From Lagopus muta (Eukaryota > Chordata > Aves > Galliformes > Phasianidae), in contig NC_064433.1 in the NCBI RefSeq assembly GCF_023343835.1, positions 52,480,871 through 52,544,870 of the forward strand: 64,000 nt of DNA. Reading direction: 5' to 3'. The notes beneath the pieces were generated by a model that had not been told where the DNA came from, did not search any database, and saw nothing but the letters and a program-made list of their open reading frames with translations. Each line of letters begins with the position of its first letter. Within the stretch, counting starts at the first letter, position 1. The translations under genes and the position numbers were made by a program. Shown in pieces: positions 38,001 to 62,400 of the stretch.

Positions 38001-41000
38001 TTTGTGGAGATCTGACTTTATCAGCTGAGCACCTTTATTTAGAAGATAATTGATTTATCAGGAGTGTGTTTACTGAGGCTGCTCCATTTGTGGAGAATTA
38101 AAGTGACATCCTTTTTTGAGGTGACAGCATTTTATGATGTGTTTTTGCCCAAAGTTACTGGACTAAGGACTTACAGCGCTTTGCTTTTTGGCACTGTGTG
38201 TGCCAGGTGATGGACTGGGAAGGGCGTGATGCTGACTCTTCTTGGACACTTAATTTGTTCCATTCAGTAGCATCTTGTAAAGGTACACCTTTACTCTGTG
38301 AGTGTATTGCAATGGGTCCTTCAAAAGAAACAGTGCACTGTCTGAATTTAAGCAGCAATAAAGGCGTTTGTGGGTTCAAAAACAGAAAAACTTGAGGAAG
38401 AAAACCTTACCGTCCCTCTATATGAATATCCTTGAGGTTCTCCATGCCATAAAATTCTTGTGCTCCTGGTAAATTCAAAAACCATGCTCAGTCAGAAAGC
38501 TTGTGGCTTGGCTTTTCCTACCTTCCATTAGAGGTTATGTCACTTGTGATCAGAGTGAACGTGGCTTTTCTCCCATGAGCCTTACTGCCAGCTCTGGGGA
38601 AAACACCCTCAGTTTTGCTGTAGTTTGGTGAAGAGGAAGGCAGGTGGGGATCAGCATGTTTGATCTGAATTTGATAGGAACAGTGATATGTATGTTGGTG
38701 CCCACCTGACCGTAATAAAATTGCACACACTATTCTGAGCAAAAGCTCCCAAAGCTGCTGAGTTAAACAAGATAGAAGCAGCCTTTGGCAGAAGCTGATC
38801 TATAACATATTGACAGGGAGCTGGTTGCAGTTCAGTGGCTGTTGCATCCTTTTAATGCCTGCTGTCCTTTCCTCTCTCTGCAGGGTGCACGCTGTGTGAC
38901 AAGGCGTATCCATCAGACTGCCCTGACCATGGACCTGTCACCTTTGTCCCAGACACCCCAATAGAGAGCCGAGCCAGGCTTTCTCTCCCTAAGCAGCTTG
39001 TCCTACGGCAGTCTCTCATGGGAGCTGAAGTGGGTAAGAATCAGATTACTGTGTACTTCTGTGCGGTAGTTTAAAATATACTCACTGCCTGAAATGCAAA
39101 ACTGGGGGGATTTGAATGTGGGGAAAAAAACACCGCAAGGGAGAAGTGGTTCCCTCTTCTATAATCACCCTGGCTTCTTTTGTTTTTTGAATGTGCAAGA
39201 ACTACTTGTGCCTGGTTACTTTTTAGACTTCAGCTAGACTGTAGGGGTGCTGCCACACAGTATTACTGTAACATTTGATAAGGTCAAGTGCCAGCAAGGT
39301 ATGATGTTTATTTTTATCATGTGCTAAATCTCCTGGGCACAGGGCTGATAAGAAAAAAAACACAGCAATTGCAGCTTGGGGGAAGATAACAAGTAGAAAT
39401 AATGGAAGATATCTCTACCTGCTTGCTTATCAGCTTTGTTTGCTACCTTTGGGTCTTCTGGATGCTCTCATTGGAGAATTGATCAAAAGTGCCTCTTCTT
39501 TTTCCCCCCCCCCTTCATCTACATTGGGCACATAGACTGACCTTGTCATTGGATGTGGACCTTGTAACAGTATTACACACCATTGCCTCCTGGAAATCGA
39601 AGAATACAGTGTAATACTCTAAGGATCTGAAGGCTAAAGAAGAATGTGATTATTGGCTCGCTTAGTGTTACTGCTTGTTGAGAGTAGATTACATCTGTTG
39701 TGGTTTTTTGGGTTTTTTTTTTTTTAAGCTCCACTAGTTTCCAGTTTATTCCTGAAAGCTGTTCAGTGTATTCATTTAGATCTCTCTCTATATAAATGTT
39801 TAATAATAAATAATGTACATGCAGGAATCCCTCTGCCCATGACAGAAATACAGCTGCCTCTGGGGAGAAATGCAGAAGCTGCTTAACAATGCCCAGCAAC
39901 AATTCTGGAAATTCCTGGGGATTAGGTAGGCGAAATGTAGTTACTGAAACTAGTATTTTCTGCTTCTGCAGAAAGTGCCACGAAAACTTTAATTGGTACA
40001 AGTGGCGAGGATCTTAGTTTTGTAGCTTACTAAGAAGTAAATGACTTGCTTTTGGCAAACACATAAAGATTTGCAATTGTAACAAAGCGGCTCCCAGTAG
40101 TGTCATGTGGTGGCGGTGGTTCTTGTCTCTGCATTAGGTGTGCTCTACATGTGAAATAGAAGCTTTGATGATCTTATGCCTAGATATTACCCTCGGAGCA
40201 TTATCTCCTAAATCTCCCACTTTTCTGTTAAGCATTCTTAGTTGTTTAAATCATTGATTTCTGCAGATGTTGGTCTTCTACTGATAGGTGTGTGGACACG
40301 AGAAACCATTCCTGTAAGAACTTGTTTTGGACCTCTGATTGGGCAGCAGAGCCATTCTCTGGAGGTGGCTGACTGGACAGACAAAGCAGCTAGTCACATC
40401 TGGAAGGTCAGTGGGTGCCCGACGTGCCTTTCTCTGATGAAAGACACCACATGACACAGCAGCTTGTGCATTATCATCCTTGCCAAAACCTGAAACTGAT
40501 GCAGTTTGATTGCTTAACACTTAGTATCAGCATATCACAGCTCTGTGTCATGTAGTATTCTGGTAATCAATCCTGACAACGGAGCTTCTTTTAATGCCTT
40601 TGTGGTTTCCCGTATTTATGTGAAGTGCCAAGAGAGATTGTACATTCCTAGGCAGCACTTGTTTGTTTTGTATTGTTGTTTATTGAAAGTTTCCACTGGC
40701 AATAAATCATTTGTTGTAGGAAAACTGCTTCAAAGGTTTCTTTGCCACATCATTTCATACTGAGAAAATAAAATTGATCTTTATAAATAAAGCAGGTATT
40801 GTTTGCCCAGACAGCATTACTTACAAGATTTGGCTTGTAAGAAAAATAACCAGATGCATTTCTGCTGGGAGCTGAAGGTGATGAGTGGGAAGGATGCTGA
40901 TAAATAATTTTTCTAGTCTCCTGGATAGCAGAGATGCCAAGATTTCTGTGTGAAGGGGAAATAAGGAATAAAAACAGGGCTGTGGCCTTGACAGCGGCAA

Positions 41001-44000
41001 TAGAGACCTCCTGGCATGCTCTAGGTAAACAATCCTCTCTGAGAGAAAGAAGCTCTTTCACTGTGTTGTTTGCTGTGTTTTATCCTAAGATTGCCTTTGT
41101 GTTTTTGTTTTCTGATAGATCTATCACAATGGTGTCCTAGAGTTCTGCATCATTACAACTGATGAAACTGAATGTAACTGGATGATGTTTGTACGCAAAG
41201 CCAGGTGAGAGCCATCTCTACCATGTTAAGTGTCTTTGGAATCTGGGCTTTTAGGAGGCTGTGCTGGAGATGACTCAGCCTGTCGTGCTGACTACCCAGA
41301 TAGGTCATGAACTCAGGATCAGGGGACCCACAGGAAGCATCTAGGCATCTTGGAATGGGTGAAGAACAGTGAAACAAAGTACCCAATGGAGAGTGTTCTG
41401 GGGAAGCCAATGTGCTGTAGTAAAACCTTGTTCTAATGCTTTAAACCAGATTCTTTTCTATATTAGTTTGCTGTGTATTAACTTGTATTAGTCATCCCAT
41501 TCCTTTTGGATATATTTGTGAAGGCAGTGATGATTTATTTATTTATTTTCATGGAATCATAGAATGGCTTGGGTTGGAAGGGACCTTAAAGCCCACCCAA
41601 TTCCAACCCCCTACCATGGGCAGAGTTGCTACCCACCAGCTCAGGCTGCTCATGGCTCCATCCAGCCTGGCCTGGAACACTTCCTTAGGAATGGCTCCTT
41701 CTTTAAGCAACCTGTTCCAGTTCTTCACCACTCTCTGAATAAATAGTATCCTCCTAACATCTAATCTACAAATCACAGAATCACAGAATCACCCGGGTTG
41801 GAAGGGACCTCAAGGATCATGTAGTTCCAACCCCCCTGCCTGGCAGGGCCACCAAACATACACATTTAGATCAGGTTGCCCAGGACCCCGTCCAACCTGG
41901 CCTTGAACACGTCCAAGGACGGGGCATCCACAACCTCCCTGGGCAGCCCGTTCCAGGGCCTAACCACTCTCCTTGTAAAGAACTTCCTCCTAACATCCAA
42001 CCTAAATCTTCCCTCCTTCAACTTGGATCCATTTCCCCTAGTCCTGCTATTGTCAGCCCTTTTGAAGAGTTTACTCCCCTCCTGGGTGTAGGTTCCCTTC
42101 AGGTATTGATAGGCTGCAATGAGGTCACCCCGCAGCCTTCTCTTCTCCAGGCTGAACAAGCCCAACTCCCTCAGCCTGTCCTCATAGGGGAGGTGCTCCA
42201 GCCCCCTGATCATCTTAGTCGCCCTCCTCTGGACCCTTTCCAAAATCTCTATGTCTTTCTTGTACTGAGGGCTCCACACCTGGACACAGTACTCCAGATG
42301 GGGCCTCACAAGAGCTGAGTAGAGAGGGACAATCACCTCCCTGTCCCTGCTGGCCACCCCTCTCCTGATGGAGCCCAGGATCCCATTTGCCTTTCGAGCT
42401 GCCAGAGCGCACTGCTGGCTCATGTTCAGTCTCTCGTCCATCAGGACCCCCAGGTCCTTCTCTGCCGACTGAAGTAACAGACATTTTGGTTTTGTTTGTT
42501 TGTTTTTAATGTGCTGGCAAGCACTGAGGTTCCCTCATTACTTATTTATAGGAGTTTTCTTTTTATGTATTTTTTTTTCTGAATATCACTTTTTTTCATA
42601 ACTCTCCATATTGCTGTAGGAACCGGGAAGAGCAGAATCTGGTGGCTTATCCTCACGATGGAAAAATTTACTTTTGCACCTCTCGGGACATCCCACCTGA
42701 GCACGAGCTTTTCTTTTATTACAGTCGGGATTACGCACGGCAGCTTGGTGAGTAAGAACTCGCCTTCATTGGCTTTGCAGGGACTACCCAGCATGAATTC
42801 CTTTTAGTGCCACCTCTGGGTACTGTGACTTGGGAGTGCTTAATGTTCCTTGTCAGCAGTGCGCATTACTGTTTCTATTTCATTACAAAGGGAGTACCAT
42901 CGCTTAAAAGAAATATTTAATTATCTAATTCCACTGGTCAGGAGCACAAGATTGGAGCTTTGTAGAAAAAGGGCTGATTTTCTTCTCTTTATCTATCCAA
43001 TGTTAAGAGTATCTTGTTCACTGAAAGGTTTTCCTGCTCTCCCCCACCTTTGGTTGTGTTAATTTAGATTTAGTGGTGCTCCAACCCATCCAAAACTTTC
43101 CCTCTAAAGCAGTGCAAATGGCCTATATAGAAAAAGCTGGAAAGCAAACATCGGAGCTGAAGGGAGCTGGAGTGAAAACCTCTTCAGCTGGTTTTACTAC
43201 CATAAAGTGTTAATGTGGATCGTGTTCGTTGTCCAATTAGGCCTGGCTGTGCCTCACTGAAAGCGATGTTTTTGTGCCCAAAGGTGTCCCTGAACATCCG
43301 GACGTGCACATCTGCCACTGTGGAAAGGAATGCGCTTCCTATGCGGACTTCAAGGCCCATTTGAGCAGCCATATTCACAGCCACCTCCCCAGTCAGGGCC
43401 ACAGCAGCAGCCACGGGCCAGGCCACGGCAAGGAAAGAAAGTGGAAGTGCTCCATGTGCCCCCAGGCTTTTATCTCCCCTTCCAAGCTCCACGTCCACTT
43501 CATGGGGCACATGGGCATGAAGCCACACAAGTGCGATTTCTGTAGCAAAGCTTTCAGTGATCCCAGCAACTTACGCACGCACCTCAAGATACACACAGGT
43601 GAGGGCTGGAGACTTCAAGGGTATCCTCTGAAGGGGAAACACTGAGGCAAGACCTGTTCTCTGATCCCTGGGTCAGCTCGCAAAGTATGGCTCGTGTCTG
43701 TAAAGCTGAGCTCTTGCCCCCTTTCTGTAAGATTAGCAGCATCCTGAGTGTGGGTAGGAATGATCTTTGGTCTGTGCTGAGCCCAGCTAATGGCCAGGCA
43801 TCACTGAAGAGTGCTGACTGGTGTGGGATAGGACTGAGATGGATTCGGTGTTTGTAGGATGGTATTTAGCCCTGTGTTCTGCCTGGTTGTGCCGTGCTTA
43901 AAAGAGCATTTGATGAGCTGCAGTACATTACAGTTGGGAAGAACCGTGAGGCTTCGTTTGCAAGACAGAAACTCCTTGTTCCTTCACAGCAGCTCTGCTG

Positions 44001-46892
44001 TTGGCAGCTATGATAGAACAAGTGTTCCCTTCTGCTTATGAGGAAAAAAGCCAACTGGGTTTAAAAGCTTGTACTGTGGACAGTTGCCCACTTAAATGTG
44101 GGGCTGAGATGTTTCCCTTCATTGTTACTCATTTTTCATCGGAAGCAAATGGCACAAGACTGAAATTGGTGACTATGGGGTCAGACTGAAGTGGGTAAGA
44201 CTCAGCTATTTCACTCATCAAAACTCACCAAGTCTGAACGTGCTGATGTCCTCTGTGTGCATTTGAATATCACTAGGGCCTTTGGATATAAAGGAAGAAT
44301 TGCTAGAAGATTAATGAATGAAAAAAATAAAAAGGGAAATTTTTCAGCTCTGTAGGAAGATGACAGGGAGTAAGAAAGTGTGTTTAACTCAGGGTGAGGA
44401 GAGGGGAGAGGATGTAGGTAAGTACAGTCCAGCAAGAGGTAGTGTGGATATTTTTGCCTGTTTTTTCAGTACGGTTGAAATATCAACTCAAGAGAGAAGT
44501 AGAGAAGGGAATGCACTGATGTGCAGTAACTAGGTGGTTGCTATTAAAAAGGAGATACCATTATTTTTACTCAAGAATTTATGTTGGATAACCCTCCTCT
44601 TCTTTGCTGGAAAATTTCCTAGTATATCCGTTCAGGCTTTAATGGCTCATCCAGGGAGATGGGGTTGGTGTAGACAAGCAGTGGAAAGAGAGTCCTGCAG
44701 GAAAGACTGAATGGGTGCAAGCACTGCAAGAACAGGATAATGTTCAATAGAAGGGACCAAGTGCAGTGCCCCACTCCATGTGAAGGGTTCAGTGCTTGGA
44801 AACAGTAGCATGAAGTGCTGTTTTTGACTTGGGGTGGGAAGTGAAATACAGCGGGAATGATGAAGTAAAGTCAGGTGCCTATTTTGCATAGCTAAATAGA
44901 GATTGTAACTGGTGAGGTCTTGATGCACAGTCTGAAAGAACTGCAGGAGGGAGAACAAGCTTTGTTCATAAAGAATCTGCCTTTCTTCAGGGTAAAACTT
45001 TTATTCTTCAGGAGTGGTCGGGATTATTTGCTTACTTCCTCTTGGCACGCTGACTGTGGATACACGTGTGTAATTGTAGGTCAGAAGAATTATCGGTGTA
45101 CCCTCTGTGACAAATCGTTCACCCAGAAGGCTCACTTGGAATCACACATGGTCATCCACACCGGGGAGAAGAATCTGAAGTGTGATTACTGCGAAAAGCT
45201 GTTCATGCGGAGGCAGGACCTCAAGCAGCACGTACTTACCCACACACAGTAAGTGAGCTCTGGGGATGTGCTGGGCTGCAGTCAGTAATGAAGCTTAACG
45301 GCCTGAGAATTCAATGTGCAAATATTTTGGCCTAGGGAGCACAGGTTCACCTTCTAAAATAAGGGAGAAGTAAGTCTGGACAAATGCCTTATTACTGGCC
45401 TGCTGCTGCTGCTGGACTATTCTGGTGTTTGTTTGCAATTTTTTAATGACAAAGGAAATTCCAGGCATGCATCCTGTCTTGTGAAATAGCATTCTGGAGC
45501 GCTCATCACTGCAGCTGATTTATGTTTAGTTCTCTGCTGAGAACTGTTTCCAAGTCACAACATGAGTCCTTACATTTTAGCTAATTCTCTTACTCAGTTT
45601 GTACCTGGGGAATGCATCTGTTCCCAGCTGTTTCTCTCCACCCACCATTTCCCCTCTCAACTCTCATTCATGCACTTGTCTCTTCTGTGCAGGGAGATGC
45701 CACCCCCAGGCTCTCCTCCATTTCTCTGGAGGTCTCACCCAATCCTTCAGCCCTGCCAAGCCGGATCTTTCTCTCTGCTCTGAGCATTTTCTCCATCCTG
45801 TTTGGAATTACTTCCAGTCCCGAGTCCCTCCCTTAAAGGCTGCTTGTCTAAATCTAATCCCTCTGCTTGTTTCATTTTCAGCATCTGGTTCTTGTATGCA
45901 CTTGGAATCAGATTGTTGCTGCTTTCCTGCTGCCTAGGAAACAGCATAGTGCAGCAAGCATGAGAGAGATGAAGAGATTTGCTTTTCTTGTTCTTACAGC
46001 CAGAGCAAGGAACACTACTGGTGGGAGGCATTTTGCACAGTCATGTGCAATTTGACTGTTGCAGTCTGGTAAGCCTCAGCTTAGTATTTACAGCTGAGGT
46101 TTGTTAACACTCAGCAGCTTTGTTCTTTTTATTATTTTTTTTTTCTTTCCTTCCCTTCCTGTTTGTGCAGGGTGAAAAGAAGGGGGGGCTCACCCTTCAA
46201 CCATGGCAACACCTCTGTCCTGCCAAAACGTGGAGCTTAACCAGAGTTTGGTCTCACTTAAAAGGCAAACAAAAAAACTTACAGAATTTTTTTTTTGTCT
46301 GATTTATCGTTGGGAAAGATAAATGGTTGGTTGCAGGTTAGGAGTTGGTCCTAGAAGTTTGACTTTTGCCAGGGGCACCGGGAGAGCAATAATACTGCTT
46401 TTTGAGAGAAAACAGCATTTACATGTCAGTGTTGTAGTAATGCTGTTATTTCTGCTTCAGATGCATTGGAACTAAGATATTTAGGAACAAGACTGACTCT
46501 GCCACTTGCACTGTCACCCACCTCCCTATAATTTAATACATCAGCTGCCTTGCTGCAGAAGCAAACTGACTTTTTTCTCTTGCAGAGAACGGCAGATCAA
46601 GTGCCCCAAGTGTGACAAGCTGTTTCTGAGGACAAATCATCTGAAGAAACATCTCAACTCACATGAAGGAAAGAGGGACTATGTCTGTGAAAAATGCACC
46701 AAGGCTTATCTAACCAAATATCACCTCACTCGCCACTTAAAAATATGTAAAGGCCCCACATCCAGTCTGTCAGCGCCAGAGGAGGAAGAGGAGGATTCAG
46801 AGGAGGAACTGATAGACTCACTGAGGACTGAGGACTGTAGGATTAACAATGGAGTCTACTCAACTGGTGATGCCCTCACGGGACACAAATGA
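30606..46892 (+). CDS. PRDM4: PRDM4, PR-domain zinc-finger protein 4, complete
   Basis: Transcription regulator (SC-1; in mammals binds the p75 neurotrophin receptor and recruits PRMT5). Coding exons: 30606-30616, 32007-32140, 32797-32982, 35404-36204, 38884-39033, 40288-40406, 41119-41204, 42620-42747, 43284-43598, 45080-45248, 46586-46892. All introns are GT-AG and the sum is 2406 nt, i.e. 801 residues plus stop. Exon 1 supplies only M-Y-P and two bases; an in-frame TGA at 30540-30542 excludes an upstream extension. Residues: Ser/Thr-rich N-terminal region about 1-377, zinc knuckle C379-C382-C390-H393, PR/SET domain about 412-530, a second C-x-C-x3-C-x8-H knuckle from 549, then six C2H2-type fingers with first cysteines at 594, 622, 650, 678, 706 and 734; the last ends H750..C754 (C2HC). 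Acidic tail from about 762. Intron 7 holds two CR1 copies. Confidence 0.97.
31585..31805 (+). repeat. CR1 LINE 3'-end fragment in PRDM4 intron 1
   Basis: GAGAGAGTGGTGAGATGCTGG, AGGCTGCCCAGAGAGG, ending GGCCATTGTATGATTTTGTA. Sense orientation relative to PRDM4. Confidence 0.88.
33190..33426 (+). repeat. CR1 LINE 3'-end fragment in PRDM4 intron 3
   Basis: ATTAGGAGGAGGTTTTTCATAC, GTGGTGACGCACTGGAACAG, GGGGGGTTGAAACTAGGTG, ending GGCCATTCTATGATTCTAA. Its 3' 100 bp is strikingly close to the copy at 600-778, suggesting the same CR1 subfamily. Confidence 0.9.
34127..34175. repeat. T-rich low-complexity tract in PRDM4 intron 3
   Basis: Successive T runs broken by single G or C bases, ending in a run of about 17 T followed by CCCC. 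No associated element recognised. Confidence 0.7.
41549..41773 (-). repeat. CR1 LINE 3' fragment in PRDM4 intron 7
   Basis: Starts with the CR1 tail reverse complement (ATGGAATCATAGAATGGC) next to a TTTA repeat and ends at AACATCTAATCTACA. Antisense to PRDM4. Its 5'-truncated end abuts the 3' tail of the next CR1, so the two are in tandem, same orientation. Confidence 0.9.
41774..42475 (-). repeat. CR1 LINE with a 191-codon open reverse-transcriptase C-terminal frame
   Basis: About 700 bp, minus strand. The 3' tail shows repeated AATCACAG units at 41767-41790. The frame 42441-41866 is open and reads the C-terminal part of CR1 ORF2 (for example A-N-G-I-L-G-S-I-R and [12 protein letters not shown], and V-V-D-A-P-S-L near the end), the region after the RT catalytic boxes. 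It is the least decayed CR1 in the window, so probably the youngest. The RT active site and endonuclease are missing, so it cannot move by itself. Confidence 0.93.
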
Positions 46893-49019
46893 AGAAAAGG
46901 GAAATTCTCATGGATGTTAAAACGGGGGAAGGAAGAAACTACAGCTCTCTTCCTTGTTTCCCCAGTCAACAGCATATGTCAAATGAGGAGTATTCCTTTC
47001 ATTCTGGTCTCCCCATTACCACCACTGAATAAACTCCAGCCAAAACACTGAATGAGAATGGATCATGTGCTTCAGACTGAACAGTTGCTTGAAAGGAAAT
47101 ATGAGGAACAGATTTTTCCACACATGCTGTGCATACTCAGATAACCCACTCTGTGCTAGGATACATAACACGCCTTGCATTATCCTTGAGGGAAGAGCCA
47201 CAACCCAGAGATGTAGTTGAGTAACAGCCATGACCTGTAAGCCATCTTTTCCTTAACTGCCACAGTCCTGACGGCAAGAAAAACAAACAAGACAAAAAAA
47301 AATGGTGGTAGCAGTTAGTTGTATTTATCTTTTTAATACCTGTTAACTGAAGGATGTGGTTTGGCACAGAGCAAAGAATGTCAATGCTCAGGGCTCCTTC
47401 TAAAAAAAATAATGCTTTGGTTTGGAGGCAGTGGAATCAACAGTTGTAGATAAAGCAATTATCCCAGTACAGCAGTGTTCAGAAAACCAAAAAGGGGCTA
47501 TTTGTTATTACCTTCTCTCACTCAGATTCACGAGAGCATGTTGTGAAGAAGTAAGGACTGTACAGACCAGTAGGGAAGAAGCTTACAGGTGATCAGACAG
47601 CGTTTACAGTACATCCTTGTGTGCTGTAAACCTTTTACCACTTAAAAAGAGATGGGAGGGTTTGCTGCTAATACTATTTATGGAATGAAAATGGATTTCA
47701 TTCACTTGTTTTCTTTTGGAAAAAAATTAAAAATGTGGCTCTTTTCTAATGTTCTTTTTAAATATTTAAACATTCTGGAAAAAAAAAACAAAACCCAGCA
47801 CTTTTTCCCCATCATCTGCCTCTCTCAAGCATTCCTGGGACAAGGCAGGGGCAGCACTGCCTCCACAAAGAGAAGACTAAGAACGTGTCTCTAAACCTTG
47901 AAGGTTGGTTTTGTGGCTTGTTTGTCTCTGCTGTAAGTGGGGGGGGACAGTGAGCTGAACTCTTCCCTGACAAGGTGCTTGGTTATCCCTGTTAGATTCT
48001 TGCCATAAACAGCCTCATTTCAGTTGTACCTCTCTCTCTACTCTGTATTGCCTGGTTTCTTTAAAGTCTGTGTGGTTTGAGCTTGGAAAGCAGCCGTAAC
48101 AGCTTGTAAACTGTGTGCACTGACCCCCCTGTCTGTGAGAGCAGTTGTTTTAATAACTAGGGGCTTTGCAGCATTAGTGCTTTATAGGAGACACCTTTAA
48201 TAACCACCTTCCAATAGGTGGTAAGGGAAGCACCTCACATGAGTTAAGAGATTTAACTTCTGGCCTACAGTAAGGCACTTGGTGCTCATTTTAAATGTGA
48301 GGAGCCTTAAAGAAGTTCCTGCTCTTATAAATCAACTGAGTGTCAACCTAACCATTGACTTAAAGGGAACCAGGGGAAAGAAACCCTTGGTTATGGTGGG
48401 ACAGAGCAGAGATGTTTCTGGGTTGATTTTTGGTGATCAAGTGATACATTCCAGGATTCTATTCAGGGACTCAGACATACTACCCAAGAAATACTCTTAA
48501 AAGATTAAAAAAAAAAAAAAATATGAAAAGCTTAAAATCTGTATAAGAATTTTAGTCAATCCAGTCTCAAATTAAGGATAAGTTGTCCGACTATTTACAG
48601 CTGCCATTTCTCCAAGCATCTGTCTGACATTTCAGCCAACAGTTGTGTAGTTTTGTTCCTTAACACCATCAGGAGATATTTACCTTCTTTGCAGTATTTG
48701 ACAAACCTCTGACAGCAGCAGAATGCTTTTCTGGATACGATTTCATCTTGTCTATCAACTCTACACCCAGCTGCCCCTAATTCAGGGATTGTAAATTCAA
48801 GCATATGGAAGAAATTCAGTCTTTTGAAGCTGGTGAGAAAGGCAGAACTCACAACTGCAGATTTGGGAGCTGACCCACGTATCCGTGTTTCTTTGAGATA
48901 AAGCAGCCTGCAGTTTGAACACGAGTCACTTTCACAAACGCTCTCCAAACAGGGGAATTGGTAGAATACACCTGAGCTGCAGTCCCTTCAGTTACTTTGA
49001 TTTTGTGAGGTTTGGTCCG
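46893..49019. other. Shared 3' region of PRDM4 (+) and PWP1 (-)
   Basis: Tail-to-tail interval. A PRDM4-sense AATAAA lies at 47028-47033, 136 bp after the stop; a longer 3' UTR is possible. For PWP1 no AATAAA (TTTATT on the + strand) was found close to its stop; only ATTAAA-type strings near 48147 and 48194 were seen. The two transcripts may therefore approach or overlap. No independent gene recognised. Confidence 0.45.
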
Positions 49020-61602
<12,583 letters not shown>

Positions 61603-61605
<3 letters not shown>

Positions 61606-61760
61606 GGCGGCGACACGTGCGCAGGACTGCGGCGCAAGCCGAGTGACGTCAGAAGGAGGGACTCCGCCGGCAGAACCTGAGGGAAGTGGAAGGGGGCGGG
61701 GATTTGTTTTTGACGTCATGTCTAAGCGCCGGAAGTGACCGCAATATCGGGGGAGGGAGG
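61603..61760. promoter_or_regulatory. PWP1: PWP1 promoter with E-box, two CREs, GC box and ETS site
   Basis: In a CpG island of about 61300-61900, within 135 bp upstream of the PWP1 ATG: CACGTG E-box 61614-61619, palindromic TGACGTCA 61644-61651, GGGGCGGG 61693-61700, a second TGACGTCA 61711-61718, and ETS-type CCGGAAGTG 61729-61737. The + strand also carries ATGGCGGC (YY1 core) at 61604-61611, overlapping the PWP1 start codon. No TATA box. The set is typical of housekeeping promoters driven by CREB/ATF, Myc/USF and GABP. Factor use is inferred. Confidence 0.7.
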
Positions 61761-62067
61761 AAGGGAAATGGCAGTAGTGTGCTGGGGGCGGTCCTTTGGG
61801 GCCGGGCTTTGGTAGCGCCCCGCTGCGCGCTCGGGGCTGTAACGTGTATTGTGCCTTGTGCGGTTTCCCGCTGCGTTTCCCCGTGGTGTTGTGCTTCGGC
61901 GCTCAAGTATTCTAGTGGTAATCCCTACCGATCAGAAGCACCAACGCAACAGAAGCCCCGAGCTGCAGTGATTTAGCACAAGGACCTGTGCATCCATACG
62001 TGCTCTGAGCTCTGTGCAGCTCGCTGACTGCAAGCTTCCAGCTCGCTGAGTGTTAGGGGGAGTGTGT
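61761..62067. other. Right flank of the PWP1 CpG island, no gene recognised
   Basis: CpG-rich until about 61900, then ordinary sequence up to the mariner end. An open + strand frame (61686-61976) has no recognisable domain. A divergent non-coding transcript is possible but unsupported. Confidence 0.4.
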
Positions 62068-62395
62068 AGGTTGCTTTGAAAGTAATGCCTCCTGTTTTAT
62101 TTCCATGGGAATTGTAACAGCTACAAAGGGCACAATGACAGTAGCTGATAGAGCAAATTCCCATTTGTTTAGCACTTTTTTCGTAAGAACTGATAGCCAG
62201 TGGCATAGTTACCACCAGAGGCTATGCATTTTTGCCAGCAATGAACAAGAGCATGTATGCTGTGCATATAAACGTCTGTGTGGCTGGCTGGAACGTGGCT
62301 CATCTTTCATGTGGCTGTTGTCACATCCACTGTTTGGTCTCCATCAATGTTCAGCAAGCATCAGTGAATATTAGTGGGTGCCATTTTTCCATATG
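62068..62395. mobile_element. Galluhop-like mariner DNA transposon, one end only
   Basis: Starts AGGTTGCTTTGAAAGTAATG, continues TATTTCCATGG, AGAGCAAATTC, GCTATGCATTTTTGCCAGCAATGAAC and AACAAGAGC. This matches my recollection of the end and subterminal sequence of the galliform Galluhop (Mariner1_GG) family. About 330 bp; the second inverted repeat and most of the transposase are absent, so it is inactive. A CR1 abuts its right side. Confidence 0.7.
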
Positions 62396-62400
62396 GAATC

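Noticed and set aside
43184-43528. 114-codon minus frame
   Set aside because: Shadow of the PRDM4 zinc-finger exon 9.
61686-61976. 96-codon plus frame in the PWP1 CpG island
   Set aside because: GC-driven open frame with no recognised domain; kept only as a hint of divergent transcription.
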